This document shows positions 47,321-56,559 of a DNA stretch of 64,000 nucleotides, one piece after another. The translations under genes and the position numbers were made by a program. The notes under the pieces are model-generated. The model saw nothing but the letters and a program-made list of their open reading frames with translations. It searched no databases and was not told the DNA's origin. Numbering within the stretch: the stretch's first letter is position 1; every line of letters begins with the position of its first letter. Source of the stretch: Chitinophaga rupis (GTDB lineage Bacteria; Bacteroidota; Bacteroidia; Chitinophagales; Chitinophagaceae); contig NZ_FOBB01000002.1 of the NCBI RefSeq assembly GCF_900109685.1, positions 1,234,085-1,298,084 on the forward strand, written 5' to 3'.

Positions 47321-47328
47321 TACCTTTG
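47321..47328 (+). promoter_or_regulatory. Bacteroidota-type -7 element upstream of lepA
   Basis: TACCTTTG matches the consensus. Its position, about 100 bases before the lepA start, puts the hairpin at 47352-47409 inside the mRNA leader. Confidence 0.6.
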
Positions 47329-47351
47329 TGGCTTGAAGTTAGAATAATGAG

Positions 47352-47409
47352 GTAGGATATAGGAAGTAAGAAACGGCATCAAATTACCTTCTTACTGCTT
47401 ATATCCTAC
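47352..47409 (+). repeat. Word palindrome in the lepA leader
   Basis: Left arm 47352-47372 (GTAGGATATAGGAAGTAAGAA) has a 19-of-21 inverted match at 47389-47409 (TTCTTACTGCTTATATCCTAC), loop 16 bases. It would form a stable leader hairpin before the ATG at 47431. Confidence 0.75.
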
Positions 47410-47430
47410 TTCTGTATCAGCAAAGAACAT

Positions 47431-49221
47431 ATGAAGAACATACGGAATTTTTGCATTATTGCGCATATTGACCACGGCAAGAGCACATTAGCGGACCGTT
47501 TACTGGAGCGTACCAAAACCATTTCTGAAAGGGACATGCAGGCACAGGTGCTGGATGACATGGACCTGGAACGGGAAAAAGGGATTACCATTAAAAGCCA
47601 TGCTATCCAGATGAACTATACCCTGGGTAGTGAACAATATGTTTTTAACTTGATTGATACCCCCGGTCACGTAGACTTTTCCTACGAAGTATCCCGCGCA
47701 CTGGCTGCCTGCGAAGGCGCTCTGCTGCTGGTAGATGCTACCCAGGGCATTCAGGCGCAAACTATCTCTAACCTGTACCTGGCGCTGGAAAACGACCTGG
47801 AGATCATTCCTGTGATCAACAAGATAGATATGGACGGCGCCATGATCCCGGAAGTGAAGGATCAGATCCTGGAGCTGATAGGCTGTAAGGAGGAAGATAT
47901 CCTGCTGGCATCCGGCAAAACCGGCATGGGCATAGAGGAAATACTGGAAGCCATTGTAAAGCGCATTCCTGCTCCCAAAGGCGACCCGGAAGAGCCCCTG
48001 CAGGCGTTGATCTTTGATAGTGTGTTCAACTCTTTCCGCGGCATCATCGCTTACTTCCGTGTATACAATGGAGTGGTTAAAAAAGGCGATAAGATCAAGT
48101 TCGTAAATACAGGTGAAGAATACTTTGCCGATGAAGTAGGCATACTGCGCCTGGGACTGGAACCCAGGAATGAAGTGCGGACCGGCGATGTAGGCTATAT
48201 TATTACCGGCATTAAGAACGCCAAAGAAGTGAAGGTAGGCGATACCATCACACTGGTATCCAACCCCGGTGTTACCGCCATCCGCGGTTTTGAAGAGGTA
48301 AAACCCATGGTATTTGCCGGTATTTTCCCGGTAGAAACCGATGCCTTTGAGGAGCTGCGCGACTGTATGGATAAGCTGCAGCTGAATGATGCCTCCCTGA
48401 CCTATGAGCTGGAAACCTCACAGGCGCTGGGCTTTGGCTTCCGCTGCGGATTCCTGGGCATGCTGCACATGGAAATTATCCAGGAGCGCCTGGAGCGGGA
48501 GTTTAACCAAACCGTGATCACTACGGTGCCCAACGTGAGCTTTATTGCGCATACCACCCGCAACGAAAGGCTGATCGTGAACAACCCCTCTGAAATGCCG
48601 GACCCCAGCAGGCTGGAACGTATTGAGGAGCCGTTCATCCGTGCACAGATCATTACCAAACCGGAATATATAGGCAATATTATGACGCTGTGCCTGGGCA
48701 AGCGTGGTATTCTCATTAACCAGAGCTACCTGACCACTACCCGTGTAGAGCTGATCTTTGAAATGCCGTTAACGGAGATCGTGTTTGATTTTTATGATAA
48801 GCTGAAGAGCCAGACCCGTGGATATGCTTCATTTGACTACTCGCCAATAGGCTACCGTGATAGCGATATTGTGAAGATGGACATTCTGCTGAATGCAGAA
48901 AAGGTGGATGCGCTGAGCGCATTGATACACCGGGGCCGCGCCCAGGACTTTGGCCGCAAGCTGTGCGAGAAGCTGAAAGAATTGCTGCCCCGCCAGCAGT
49001 TCCTGATAGCCATACAGGCCGCTATTGGCGCCAAGGTGGTGGCCCGTGAGAACATCAGCGCCATGCGTAAGGATGTAACCGCCAAGTGTTATGGTGGTGA
49101 TATTTCCCGTAAACGTAAGCTGCTGGAAAAACAGAAAGAAGGTAAGAAACGCATGCGCCAGATAGGCAACGTGGAAATACCACAGGAAGCTTTCCTGGCG
49201 GTGCTGAAGCTTGACGACTAA
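47431..49221 (+). CDS. lepA: Elongation factor 4 (LepA)
   Basis: 596 residues, the standard length. It has the GTPase loop [38 protein letters not shown] and the LepA C-terminal domain ([46 protein letters not shown]). It acts on ribosomes to back-translocate them. The 5' leader carries a long hairpin. Confidence 0.98.
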   Translation: MKNIRNFCIIAHIDHGKSTLADRLLERTKTISERDMQAQVLDDMDLEREKGITIKSHAIQMNYTLGSEQYVFNLIDTPGHVDFSYEVSRALAACEGALLLVDATQGIQAQTISNLYLALENDLEIIPVINKIDMDGAMIPEVKDQILELIGCKEEDILLASGKTGMGIEEILEAIVKRIPAPKGDPEEPLQALIFDSVFNSFRGIIAYFRVYNGVVKKGDKIKFVNTGEEYFADEVGILRLGLEPRNEVRTGDVGYIITGIKNAKEVKVGDTITLVSNPGVTAIRGFEEVKPMVFAGIFPVETDAFEELRDCMDKLQLNDASLTYELETSQALGFGFRCGFLGMLHMEIIQERLEREFNQTVITTVPNVSFIAHTTRNERLIVNNPSEMPDPSRLERIEEPFIRAQIITKPEYIGNIMTLCLGKRGILINQSYLTTTRVELIFEMPLTEIVFDFYDKLKSQTRGYASFDYSPIGYRDSDIVKMDILLNAEKVDALSALIHRGRAQDFGRKLCEKLKELLPRQQFLIAIQAAIGAKVVARENISAMRKDVTAKCYGGDISRKRKLLEKQKEGKKRMRQIGNVEIPQEAFLAVLKLDD

Positions 49222-49244
49222 ACGAAATTTAAGATCCGATATTG

Positions 49245-49277
49245 AAAGAGGTAAGCACCTGCTTACCTCTTTTTTTA
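49245..49277 (+). terminator. lepA terminator
   Basis: AAAGAGGTAAGCA (49245-49257) and TGCTTACCTCTTT (49260-49272) with a 2-base loop, then a T run. Confidence 0.9.
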
Positions 49278-49356
49278 TGGATAGATGATTTCGTTTTTTC
49301 CTATTTTCATTTAACAAGGATCAATCATCTTACTTCATATCTCATAATTGATAAAC

Positions 49357-49998
49357 ATGCGTAGCGTTGTTTCCTGGAGCGGGGGCAAGGATAGCTGTTA
49401 TGCCATGATGCAGGCAAAGGCAGCGGGTTACCAGCCGGTAGTATTACTGAACATGATGAATGAGAACGGGCAGATCTCCCGCTCTCACGGCCTGCCACAT
49501 GCCGTATTAATGGAGCAAGCATCCATGCTGGAAATGGTGGTGGTTACAGTGCCTGCCAGCTGGGAAAGTTATGAGGAGCGGTTTATTGCAACGCTGCAAC
49601 AGCTGGTAGAGATCTACGAAGTGAAGGCTGCCGTATTTGGTGATATTGACCTGCAACCCCATCGCGACTGGGAGGAAAAAGTATGCGCCGCTGCAGGTAT
49701 TGAAGCCGTATTGCCCCTGTGGCAGCAGCCCCGCCATCAGCTGGTAATGGAAATGCTGCAAAGCGGTATTAAAACCATGATCGTTTCCTGCAACACTCAT
49801 TTAGGTCCGGATTTTTTAGGCAGGATACTGGATGAGGACCTGGTGAAGGAGCTGGAAGCCAAAGGGGTGGATGTATGCGGGGAGAACGGCGAGTTTCATA
49901 CCCTGGTGCTGGATTGCCCGTTGTTCAAGCATCCTGTTAGTGTGGGCGCCTATACGAAAATACAGCATGGGGATTATTGGTTTTTACAATGGGAGTAG
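49357..49998 (+). CDS. Dph6-like PP-loop ATP pyrophosphatase
   Basis: 213 residues from the ATG at 49357 (MRSVVSWSGGKDSCYAMM). The SGGKDS PP-loop binds ATP, and the C-terminal GENGEFHTLVLDCPLF is the Dph6-type motif. Eukaryotic Dph6 amidates diphthine; bacterial relatives have unknown substrates and adenylate or amidate something else. Monocistronic or with the next small gene. Confidence 0.85.
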   Translation: MRSVVSWSGGKDSCYAMMQAKAAGYQPVVLLNMMNENGQISRSHGLPHAVLMEQASMLEMVVVTVPASWESYEERFIATLQQLVEIYEVKAAVFGDIDLQPHRDWEEKVCAAAGIEAVLPLWQQPRHQLVMEMLQSGIKTMIVSCNTHLGPDFLGRILDEDLVKELEAKGVDVCGENGEFHTLVLDCPLFKHPVSVGAYTKIQHGDYWFLQWE

Positions 49999-50008
49999 CA
50001 CCTCTCCA

Positions 50009-50350
50009 ATGATCGATTATTCAAAGTGCTGTATAGCATTTACACAGGAAAAGGACTACATTTTATTGAAAACAGATGTGAAGGCATTTGTTATAGCGTT
50101 CGATAAACCGAAGAATATAGAATTCAGGAAATCTCTGATCTGCATCTTCAATTACTTTGAATCTATGTCCGTTGCCGTTAATGAAGATATTATGGATGAA
50201 GCGTTTATGAAAAAATACTTTAGGAATATAGTTTATGCATTTTACGATGATTATATTAACTTTATAAAGGAAAGGAGGGCGAATAAAAAGAATGAGGAGA
50301 TTTGGATAGAATTTACTACTTTAGTAGAGAAGTGGAAATTTCGTAACTAA
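50009..50350 (+). CDS. Unknown AT-rich small protein
   Basis: 113 residues from the ATG at 50009 (MIDYSKCCIAFTQEKDYILL), 10 bases after the Dph6-like gene. The sequence is unusually AT-rich and rich in Ile, Lys, Asn and Tyr compared with its neighbours, suggesting recent transfer or relaxed selection. No recognised family; mostly alpha-helical, with DEAFMKKYFRNIVYAFYDDYI. Two terminators lie after it. Confidence 0.6.
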   Translation: MIDYSKCCIAFTQEKDYILLKTDVKAFVIAFDKPKNIEFRKSLICIFNYFESMSVAVNEDIMDEAFMKKYFRNIVYAFYDDYINFIKERRANKKNEEIWIEFTTLVEKWKFRN

Positions 50351-50438
50351 TAAAGCATAAATTATGAAATCAATTACAAAAGGCGGTGATACCTGGTAAA
50401 ATCAACTTTAACTAAGCACAAATTTATTTTTAGATAGG

Positions 50439-50536
50439 AAAGAGAAGGTCTTTGATCTTCTCTTTTCGTTTTATATTACTTACGTGTATCAAAATGATAG
50501 CAATAAAAAAGAGAAGGCATTTGACCTTCTCTTTTT
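50439..50536. terminator. Two tandem terminators with near-identical stems
   Basis: AAAGAGAAG/CTTCTCTTT (50439-50465) and AAAAAGAGAAGG/CCTTCTCTTTTT (50506-50536), about 40 bases apart. Similar stem sequences imply a local duplication. Confidence 0.85.
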
Positions 50537-50560
50537 CTTTTATTTCAATTATTTGATTGC

Positions 50561-51148
50561 TTAAGCTAATTGCTGCTGGGGTTTGAAAGCCAGCCGTTTT
50601 ACCAGGGCATAAGCGCCAAACAGTACAGCGCTATAAAATACATTGCCCATAATGGTATTCAGGAAAAAGCTGCCAAACAGATCGTTCCGGAAGAATGGGA
50701 TAGCTGCAGCATAGCAGGTGAGCAGCCCGCTGAAAGTGTGCGGATACATATCGCCCAGCGCCCACATACCGGTATTGGAGATCAGGAAGAACAATACCCC
50801 GCTGCCAATAGAGGCCAGCAATACAGTAAGCGCATTTACTTTGCGGAGGTTGGCGCCTATCCAGGTAATGAATAAAAAGGCGCCATACACTACAAACATT
50901 TGTGCACCATAAAAGCCTTGAATGCTGGTGAACAGCTCAAAACAAATGTCTGTAAGGAACAGGGTAGCCAGCGGTAAAATGTAAGCCAGCTTTTTATTTT
51001 TGATAACCACACCGCCAAACAGAGCGCTGGCGCCAATGGCGTTAAAGTTCCACAGCTGCATTTCATTGGTGATCAAACGGCTTAAACCGACCATTAAGAT
51101 AAGGCCAACAATGAGCAGTACTTCTGGTAAGGATGTCTTTTGTTTCAT
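50561..51148 (-). CDS. DUF6580-like membrane protein
   Basis: 195 residues with about five membrane helices. The pattern LWNFNAIGASALFGGVV, LAYILPLATLFLTDICFE and SGVLFFLISNTGMWALGDMY is that of a putative transport family sometimes linked to vitamin or metal uptake. Function unknown. Confidence 0.75.
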   Translation of the reverse strand: MKQKTSLPEVLLIVGLILMVGLSRLITNEMQLWNFNAIGASALFGGVVIKNKKLAYILPLATLFLTDICFELFTSIQGFYGAQMFVVYGAFLFITWIGANLRKVNALTVLLASIGSGVLFFLISNTGMWALGDMYPHTFSGLLTCYAAAIPFFRNDLFGSFFLNTIMGNVFYSAVLFGAYALVKRLAFKPQQQLA

Positions 51149-51200
51149 TTGTGGTATTTGATGCGTTTTCCGGTATGCGAATCTACGTTAAAATTCCCAA

Positions 51201-52415
51201 TTATGAAACAGGCACGGTTGCCTTGAATACCAAAGCGTTACCGGTCATTTTATAGGTTTCCCCACTGCATACAAATACGGCCTGGCCTTTTTGCAGCTCC
51301 AGCGTATCGGAGCCGGTAATAGTGGTATTGCCGTTTAGCACCAGCATGATCTCTGCTGCTTTGCTGGTATGCGTATACGTAATGCCAGGGTGCAGGGTAA
51401 TGCTGCTTACCACAAAATCCGGCGCAGGGGAATGGTAGATCTTTTCTGCAGGGTCGGCCGCTGGCTCGCCGGTCATGATGTGCGGATGCACGGCTTCAAA
51501 GCGGGTATGCTTCAGCAGCTCCTGTACATCAATATGCTTGGGCGTAAGGCCGCCACGCAGTACATTATCGGAATTGGCCATCAGCTCTGCGTTCTGTCCT
51601 TCCAGGTAAGCATGCGGAATGCCTGCATCCTGGAACACGGCATCGCCGGGCTGGGTTTGTACAATGTTGAAGAAGTAAATGGAAAAAATACCACGGTCCA
51701 GGCGTTCCAGGCCCTGCGGGTCATTGGCAATAGCCCTGCCGGCCCAGAAAGCAGGATCGCTTTTAGCCAGCTGGCCGGCCAGGTAGGCGGGCAGTATACG
51801 GTCTGCCAGCGGGCGCAGCATGGTATTCACTTGCTCCTGCGGCATTTCCATTACGGTTTTATACAGGCCATAATAACCGTCTTTTTCAAATACGCCTTTC
51901 AGGGAGGCAAACTCCGGCACCGTTTCCAGGATGGATTGCAGCTTTGCTTCCGGCAAAAAGCCATGCAGCAGCCAGAACTCACTTAAGGCCACCATGATCT
52001 CCGGTTTATGGTTGGCATCTTTATAATTACGGTTGGCTGCTTTTAAGGGGATGCCCGCTTCATTTTCACGGGCAAAACCTTTCTCTGCTTCTGCTTTGGT
52101 GGGGTGTACCTGTATAGACAGCATATCTTTTACATCCAGGATCTTAAACAGGTAAGGCAGCTCGCCAAAGCGGTCCCATACCTGCTGGCCCACAATGGCT
52201 GCGGGTGATTGTTTGATCAGCTGATCCAGCGTAGTGGTTTCCCCGTTCAGGTGAATGGTGGCCGGTGCGCTGGGATGCGCGCCCATCCAGTACTCCGCGC
52301 TGGGCTCCTGCTGTTTTGGAATGCCTAATAGTTCCGGGATATAGGTATAACCGCCCCATGCATAGTGTTGTACTTTCCCATCCAGCCGGAATAACTTTTT
52401 ATCAACTGCAGCCAT
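51201..52415 (-). CDS. manA: Mannose-6-phosphate isomerase, class I
   Basis: 404 residues. Typical segments: KVQHYAWGGYTYIPELLG, ILDVKDMLSIQVHPTKAEAE (zinc ligands), NHKPEIMVALSEFWLLHGF and GIPHAYLEGQNAELMANSDNV. It interconverts fructose-6-phosphate and mannose-6-phosphate for mannosyl polymers. Monocistronic. Confidence 0.95.
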   Translation of the reverse strand: MAAVDKKLFRLDGKVQHYAWGGYTYIPELLGIPKQQEPSAEYWMGAHPSAPATIHLNGETTTLDQLIKQSPAAIVGQQVWDRFGELPYLFKILDVKDMLSIQVHPTKAEAEKGFARENEAGIPLKAANRNYKDANHKPEIMVALSEFWLLHGFLPEAKLQSILETVPEFASLKGVFEKDGYYGLYKTVMEMPQEQVNTMLRPLADRILPAYLAGQLAKSDPAFWAGRAIANDPQGLERLDRGIFSIYFFNIVQTQPGDAVFQDAGIPHAYLEGQNAELMANSDNVLRGGLTPKHIDVQELLKHTRFEAVHPHIMTGEPAADPAEKIYHSPAPDFVVSSITLHPGITYTHTSKAAEIMLVLNGNTTITGSDTLELQKGQAVFVCSGETYKMTGNALVFKATVPVS

Positions 52416-52473
52416 TTAAGTAGATTTATTTATTGATGAACCATAAAAACCAATCCCAAAAATAGTTGAAAAA

Positions 52474-52830
52474 ATGGCTTCCCATAATGAGCTGGGTAAA
52501 AAAGGAGAGCAGATCGCACAAAATTACTTACAACAGCAACAGTATACTGTTTTACACATTAACTGGAAATGGGGGCGGAAAGAGATTGATGTGATTGCGC
52601 TGAAAGATGGGCACCTGGTATTTGTGGAGGTGAAAACGCGTATTAATAGTGTGTTCGGCTGGCCGGAAGAAAAGGTGGATTTTAAGAAGCGGCAGTATTT
52701 ACAAGGCGCTGCAGAAGTGTTTATGGAAAAAAGCGGGCTTACGCCGGTGGCTATACGTTTTGATATTATTGCCATTACGTTTGGAGAAGGAGAGGAGATG
52801 GAGGTGGTGCATTTTGAGGATGCGTTTTAG
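52474..52830 (+). CDS. YraN-family (UPF0102) nuclease-like protein
   Basis: 118 residues, usual length. It carries the endonuclease-like triad of the family: REIDVIALKDGHLVFVEVKTR preceded by GKKGEQIAQNYLQQ (catalytic-type Glu, Asp, and Glu-x-Lys). Its function in the cell is uncertain. The start is preceded by A-rich sequence typical of Bacteroidota. Confidence 0.9.
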   Translation: MASHNELGKKGEQIAQNYLQQQQYTVLHINWKWGRKEIDVIALKDGHLVFVEVKTRINSVFGWPEEKVDFKKRQYLQGAAEVFMEKSGLTPVAIRFDIIAITFGEGEEMEVVHFEDAF

Positions 52831-52871
52831 AGGATTTCATAGTATTTTAAGTACTACCATCTTGTAATACC

Positions 52872-52897
52872 AATTCGTAATTAAATAATTCGTAATT
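52872..52897. repeat. AATTCGTAATT words touching a start codon
   Basis: AATTCGTAATTAAATAATTCGTAATT lies directly against the ATG at 52900. An inverted version (54056-54086) lies just after the same gene's stop, so the gene is bracketed. Confidence 0.75.
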
Positions 52898-52899
52898 AA

Positions 52900-54054
52900 A
52901 TGCTGCGCCTCTTCCTGTTCTCCGCCATACTAGCCTGCCTGCTGCAATACAGCCAGGCCCAGAACCACCCATATTACCAATTTGATAGCAACCTTACACC
53001 CCGCTGGAGCAGTCCTGAAAACCTGAACGGCGTAAAGGGCGCAGGTGGCAAAGCCAATAACGGCGCTAAAGGGCATCCCTTTGAATCCATTGCTGCCGGC
53101 GCCACCGTTACTTTGCTGAATATACAGGAACCGGGCATCATTCACCGCATCTGGATCACACTTTCAGACCGTTCTCCGGAAATGCTGCGCTCATTGAAGC
53201 TGGAAATGTTCTGGGATAATGAGCGTACACCCGCAGTATCTGTACCGCTGGGCGATTTCTTTGGCGTAGGCCTGGGCAGAACAGCAGTATTTGAGAATGC
53301 GCTGTTTGCCAGCCCGGAAGGCCGCTCCTTTAACTGTTTTATACCTATGCCATTCAAAAAGGCAGCCCGCATTGTAGTAACCAATGGATCAGGCAAGCCG
53401 CTGAGCCATTTCTTTTTCGATGTGGATTATAGCCTGGTAAAAGCATGGGATGACAGTAACCTGTACTTTCATGCTTACTGGCACCGCGATACTGCTACCC
53501 AGCCAGGTACCGATTTTGAGCTGCTGCCTGCTGTAAAGGGCAAAGGCCGTTTCCTGGGAGTGAATGTGGGCATAAACGCCAACCCCGCATATGGTAAGCT
53601 ATGGTGGGGAGAAGGAGAGGTGAAAATGTTCCTGGATGGCGACCAGGCATTACCCACGCTGGTGGGCACCGGTACAGAAGATTATATTGGCACCGGGTGG
53701 GGACAAGGCTTTTTTGCCAACCAGTACAGCGGCTGCCTGGTATCCAGCGATTCCCTGCGGCAATGGTGCTTTTACCGCTATCACATCCCGGATCCCATAT
53801 TCTTTACAAATAGCTGCCGTGTTACGCTGCAGCAAATCGGCGGCGGACCAACAGCAACCGTTATGGCGCTGCAGGATGCCGGCGCGCGTATGATCCCCAT
53901 TACCAGTGATCTTGGCGGCCATCAGCAGCCTTTGTATAAAAAAGATAAGGTAGTACGCCTGAAAACTGCCGCGCAGCCTGATTCCTGGACAAACTTTTAC
54001 CGTTCTGATGATGTATCTGCAACGGCGTATTTTTATCTGGACACGGCCAAATAG
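52900..54054 (+). CDS. GH172-like (DUF2961) exported protein
   Basis: 384 residues with signal peptide (LRLFLFSAILACLLQYSQAQ). It has the DUF2961 plan: double jelly-roll strands, GIIHRIWITLSDR, AVSVPLGDFFGVGLG, FNCFIPMPFKKAARI and the acidic GTGTEDYIGTGWGQGFF segment, as in GH172 enzymes acting on alpha-fructans or arabinofuranosides. The substrate is not clear. The gene is bracketed by inverted AATTCGTAATT words. Confidence 0.85.
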   Translation: MLRLFLFSAILACLLQYSQAQNHPYYQFDSNLTPRWSSPENLNGVKGAGGKANNGAKGHPFESIAAGATVTLLNIQEPGIIHRIWITLSDRSPEMLRSLKLEMFWDNERTPAVSVPLGDFFGVGLGRTAVFENALFASPEGRSFNCFIPMPFKKAARIVVTNGSGKPLSHFFFDVDYSLVKAWDDSNLYFHAYWHRDTATQPGTDFELLPAVKGKGRFLGVNVGINANPAYGKLWWGEGEVKMFLDGDQALPTLVGTGTEDYIGTGWGQGFFANQYSGCLVSSDSLRQWCFYRYHIPDPIFFTNSCRVTLQQIGGGPTATVMALQDAGARMIPITSDLGGHQQPLYKKDKVVRLKTAAQPDSWTNFYRSDDVSATAYFYLDTAK

Positions 54055-54158
54055 GATTACGAATTATTCAATTACAAATTACGAATGGAATCCAGCGGTT
54101 GAAGGCCCAGGCTTGGATATGCTGCTTTACAAACAATATAAGGCGCGGGGAGAAAAAT

Positions 54159-54275
54159 AATTACGAATTGTCAATTACGGCCCGCCAAAAGCGGGCCATT
54201 GCCTGCCCCGCCAAGCGGGGAATGCCATTGAAAAGACATTATGGTATGAATAATTACGAATTGAATGCAGCGGAG
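54159..54275. repeat. 117-bp dispersed repeat, copy 2
   Basis: Same unit as at 44926 and 56689: AATTACGAATTGTCAATTACG, core CCGCCAAAAGCGGGCC and CCCGCCAAGCGGGG, GAATGCCATTGAAAAGACAT, TATGGTATGAATAATTACG and GAATGCAGCGGAG. Confidence 0.9.
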
Positions 54276-54302
54276 ATTGGGATTTGAATAGATAATTAAA
54301 TA

Positions 54303-54359
54303 AAAAGCGGAAGGTTTAAGATTATGGGCGAATAACGCCGTTTCAAACCTTCCGCTTTT
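54303..54359. terminator. Perfect 15-bp terminator stem
   Basis: AAAAGCGGAAGGTTT (54303-54317) and AAACCTTCCGCTTTT (54345-54359) flank an inner loop. It lies between the GH172-like and purB genes, which converge. Confidence 0.88.
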
Positions 54360-54370
54360 GTATTTGTAAG

Positions 54371-54437
54371 TATTACGAATTACGAACTTGTTGTAGTGCA
54401 CTCATTCGTAATTCGTAATTGAGTAATTCGTAATTAA
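54371..54437. repeat. AATTCGTAATT word palindrome next to purB
   Basis: TATTACGAATTACGAA (54371-54386) is inverted relative to CATTCGTAATTCGTAATT and following words (54402-54437). The array ends 2 bases before the purB stop. Confidence 0.7.
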
Positions 54438-54439
54438 AA

Positions 54440-55780
54440 TCAACTCCACACTCCGGTATAATTCTCCGGCGTAATCGCTTTCAGCTCTTTCTTCAGCGTA
54501 GCATTGATCTTTAAACCATCAATAAACTTATGGATGGTCTTTTGATTGATCTGATCCCCGCCGCGGGTAAGCTCTTTTAATGCTTCGTAAGGCTGGGGAT
54601 AGTTTTCCCGGCGCAGTACAGTTTGAATGGCTTCTGCTACTACAGCCCAGTTGTTTTCCAGGTCCTCTTTCAGCTTGGCCTCATTCAGGATCAGCTTTTC
54701 CATACCCTTTTGGATTGAGCGCAGTGCCAGTATGCTATGGCCAAAGGGTACGCCTATGTTGCGCAGCACAGTAGAATCCGTAAGATCGCGCTGCAGGCGG
54801 GAGATGGGCAGCTTGGCGCTTAGGTGCTCATACAGCGCATTACCTACGCCCAGGTTACCTTCTGCATTCTCAAAATCAATAGGATTTACCTTATGCGGCA
54901 TAGCGCTGGAACCTACCTCATTCTTCTTTACTTTTTGTTTAAAGTAATCCATGGATATGTAGGTCCAGATGTCGCGGCAAAGATCTATCAGCACATTGTT
55001 AATACGTTTCAGCGTATCAAAATGGGCCGCCAGGTTATCGTAGTGCTCTATCTGGGTGGTGTAGCGCATACGTTGCAGGCCCAGGGTATTGTTCACAAAT
55101 TTATCGGCAAACTTTTCCCAGTTTATTTTAGGGAAAGCCACATGGTGGGCATTAAAGTTACCCGTAGCGCCACCGAATTTAGCTGCAAAGGGTATTTCGC
55201 CCAGCAGTTTTATCTGTCCTTCCAACCTTTCCACAAACACCAGGATCTCTTTACCCAGGATGGTGGGCGATGCGGGTTGTCCATGGGTACGGGCCAGCAT
55301 GGGGATCTTCATCCAGCTTTTGCCAAATTTCTTCAGCTCCAGTACCAGGTTGGCTATGGCAGGCATGTACAGCTGCTCTACGGCTTCTTTCCAAAGCAGG
55401 GGGGTAGCGGTATTGTTAATGTCCTGCGAGGTAAGGCCAAAGTGTACCCATTCCAGCTTATCTTCCAGTCCTAGGCGTTTGAGCTCGTTCTTCACAAAGT
55501 ACTCCACGGCTTTTACGTCGTGGTTGGTGATCTTCTCTGTATCCTTGATCAGCTGGGCATGCTCCAGGGTAAATTCCTGGTATATTTTCCGCAGGGCAGG
55601 CACTTTTGCTTTTGGCAACACAAATACCTTTTGTTCCGCCAGGGCAATAAAATATTCTATTTCTACCAGTACACGGTAACGGATCAACGCGTATTCGGAA
55701 AAATAGGGGGCCAGCTCTTCCAGTTGTTTACGGTAACGACCGTCCAATGGTGAAATGGCGGTTAAAGGTTGTAGTTGCAT
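54440..55780 (-). CDS. purB: Adenylosuccinate lyase
   Basis: 446 residues, full length. Signature GSSAMPHKVNPIDFENAEG and catalytic-region segments THGQPASPTILGKE and LTDSTVLRNIGVPFGHS are intact. It acts twice in purine synthesis, removing fumarate from SAICAR and adenylosuccinate. It is divergent from mqnA. Confidence 0.97.
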   Translation of the reverse strand: MQLQPLTAISPLDGRYRKQLEELAPYFSEYALIRYRVLVEIEYFIALAEQKVFVLPKAKVPALRKIYQEFTLEHAQLIKDTEKITNHDVKAVEYFVKNELKRLGLEDKLEWVHFGLTSQDINNTATPLLWKEAVEQLYMPAIANLVLELKKFGKSWMKIPMLARTHGQPASPTILGKEILVFVERLEGQIKLLGEIPFAAKFGGATGNFNAHHVAFPKINWEKFADKFVNNTLGLQRMRYTTQIEHYDNLAAHFDTLKRINNVLIDLCRDIWTYISMDYFKQKVKKNEVGSSAMPHKVNPIDFENAEGNLGVGNALYEHLSAKLPISRLQRDLTDSTVLRNIGVPFGHSILALRSIQKGMEKLILNEAKLKEDLENNWAVVAEAIQTVLRRENYPQPYEALKELTRGGDQINQKTIHKFIDGLKINATLKKELKAITPENYTGVWS

Positions 55781-55800
55781 AATAATTTAGCTTAATTTTG
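55769..55800 (+). promoter_or_regulatory. Promoter of mqnA
   Basis: TTG (55769-55771) and TAATTTTG (55793-55800) are 21 bases apart, fitting the Bacteroidota promoter. The -7 box overlaps the longest frame's start, so the true mqnA start lies further downstream. Confidence 0.6.
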
Positions 55801-55821
55801 CGGGCCACAAAAATACAGAAA

Positions 55822-56559
55822 TTGGAACGGAAAGTAAAAGTAGCGGCAGTAAGTTATTTGAATACCAAGCCTTTGTTGTACGGTTTCAGGGGACATGCAG
55901 TAATGAAGATGATGGAGTTATCGATGGATTATCCGGCGGTGATTGCCAGGCAGTTAATTGAAGGCAGCGTGGATGTAGCGCTGGTGCCGGTGGCGGTGAT
56001 CCCCAAAATGCAGGAGCAGCATATTATTTCAGATTTTTGCATAGGAGCGGAGGGGCCGGTAGCCTCTGTGTGCCTGTTCAGCGAAGTACCGCTGCAGCAT
56101 ATTAAACGCATTTACCTGGATTACCAGAGCCGTACTTCCGTAGCCTTACTGAAGCTGCTGGTACGTGATTTCTGGCGGCTGGATGTGGAGCTGGTCGAAA
56201 CCAGCGGTGATTACCAGCACCTGATCAAAGACCATGATGCCGGTTTGGTAATAGGCGACCGGGCGCTGGCACAACGCCATAACTCCCCCTACATTTACGA
56301 CCTGGCCGAAGCCTGGATGCGTTTTACCAGCCTGCCTTTTGTATTTGCGGCCTGGGTAAGCAACAAACCCCTGCCGGTGGAGTTTATACAGGAGTTTAAT
56401 AATGCCAACAGCATAGGCATTCATAATATACCGGCCGTAGTAGCGGAAAACCCATACCCGCTGTTTGATCTTACGGCTTATTACACCAAACATATCAGCT
56501 ACCCGCTAACGCCGGCCAAGCGGCAGGGCATGCAAAAGTTCCTGGGATATTTACAGTAA
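55822..56559 (+). CDS. mqnA: Chorismate dehydratase MqnA
   Basis: 245 residues from the TTG at 55822, as no ATG precedes the conserved VAAVSYLNTKPLLYGF and the longer frame starts inside the -7 box. Family segments: MDYPAVIARQLIEGSVDVALVPV, GPVASVCLFSEVPLQHIKRIYLDYQSRTSVAL. MqnA converts chorismate to 3-enolpyruvylbenzoate, the entry to the futalosine route to menaquinone. Other mqn genes are not in the window. Confidence 0.93.
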   Translation: MERKVKVAAVSYLNTKPLLYGFRGHAVMKMMELSMDYPAVIARQLIEGSVDVALVPVAVIPKMQEQHIISDFCIGAEGPVASVCLFSEVPLQHIKRIYLDYQSRTSVALLKLLVRDFWRLDVELVETSGDYQHLIKDHDAGLVIGDRALAQRHNSPYIYDLAEAWMRFTSLPFVFAAWVSNKPLPVEFIQEFNNANSIGIHNIPAVVAENPYPLFDLTAYYTKHISYPLTPAKRQGMQKFLGYLQ

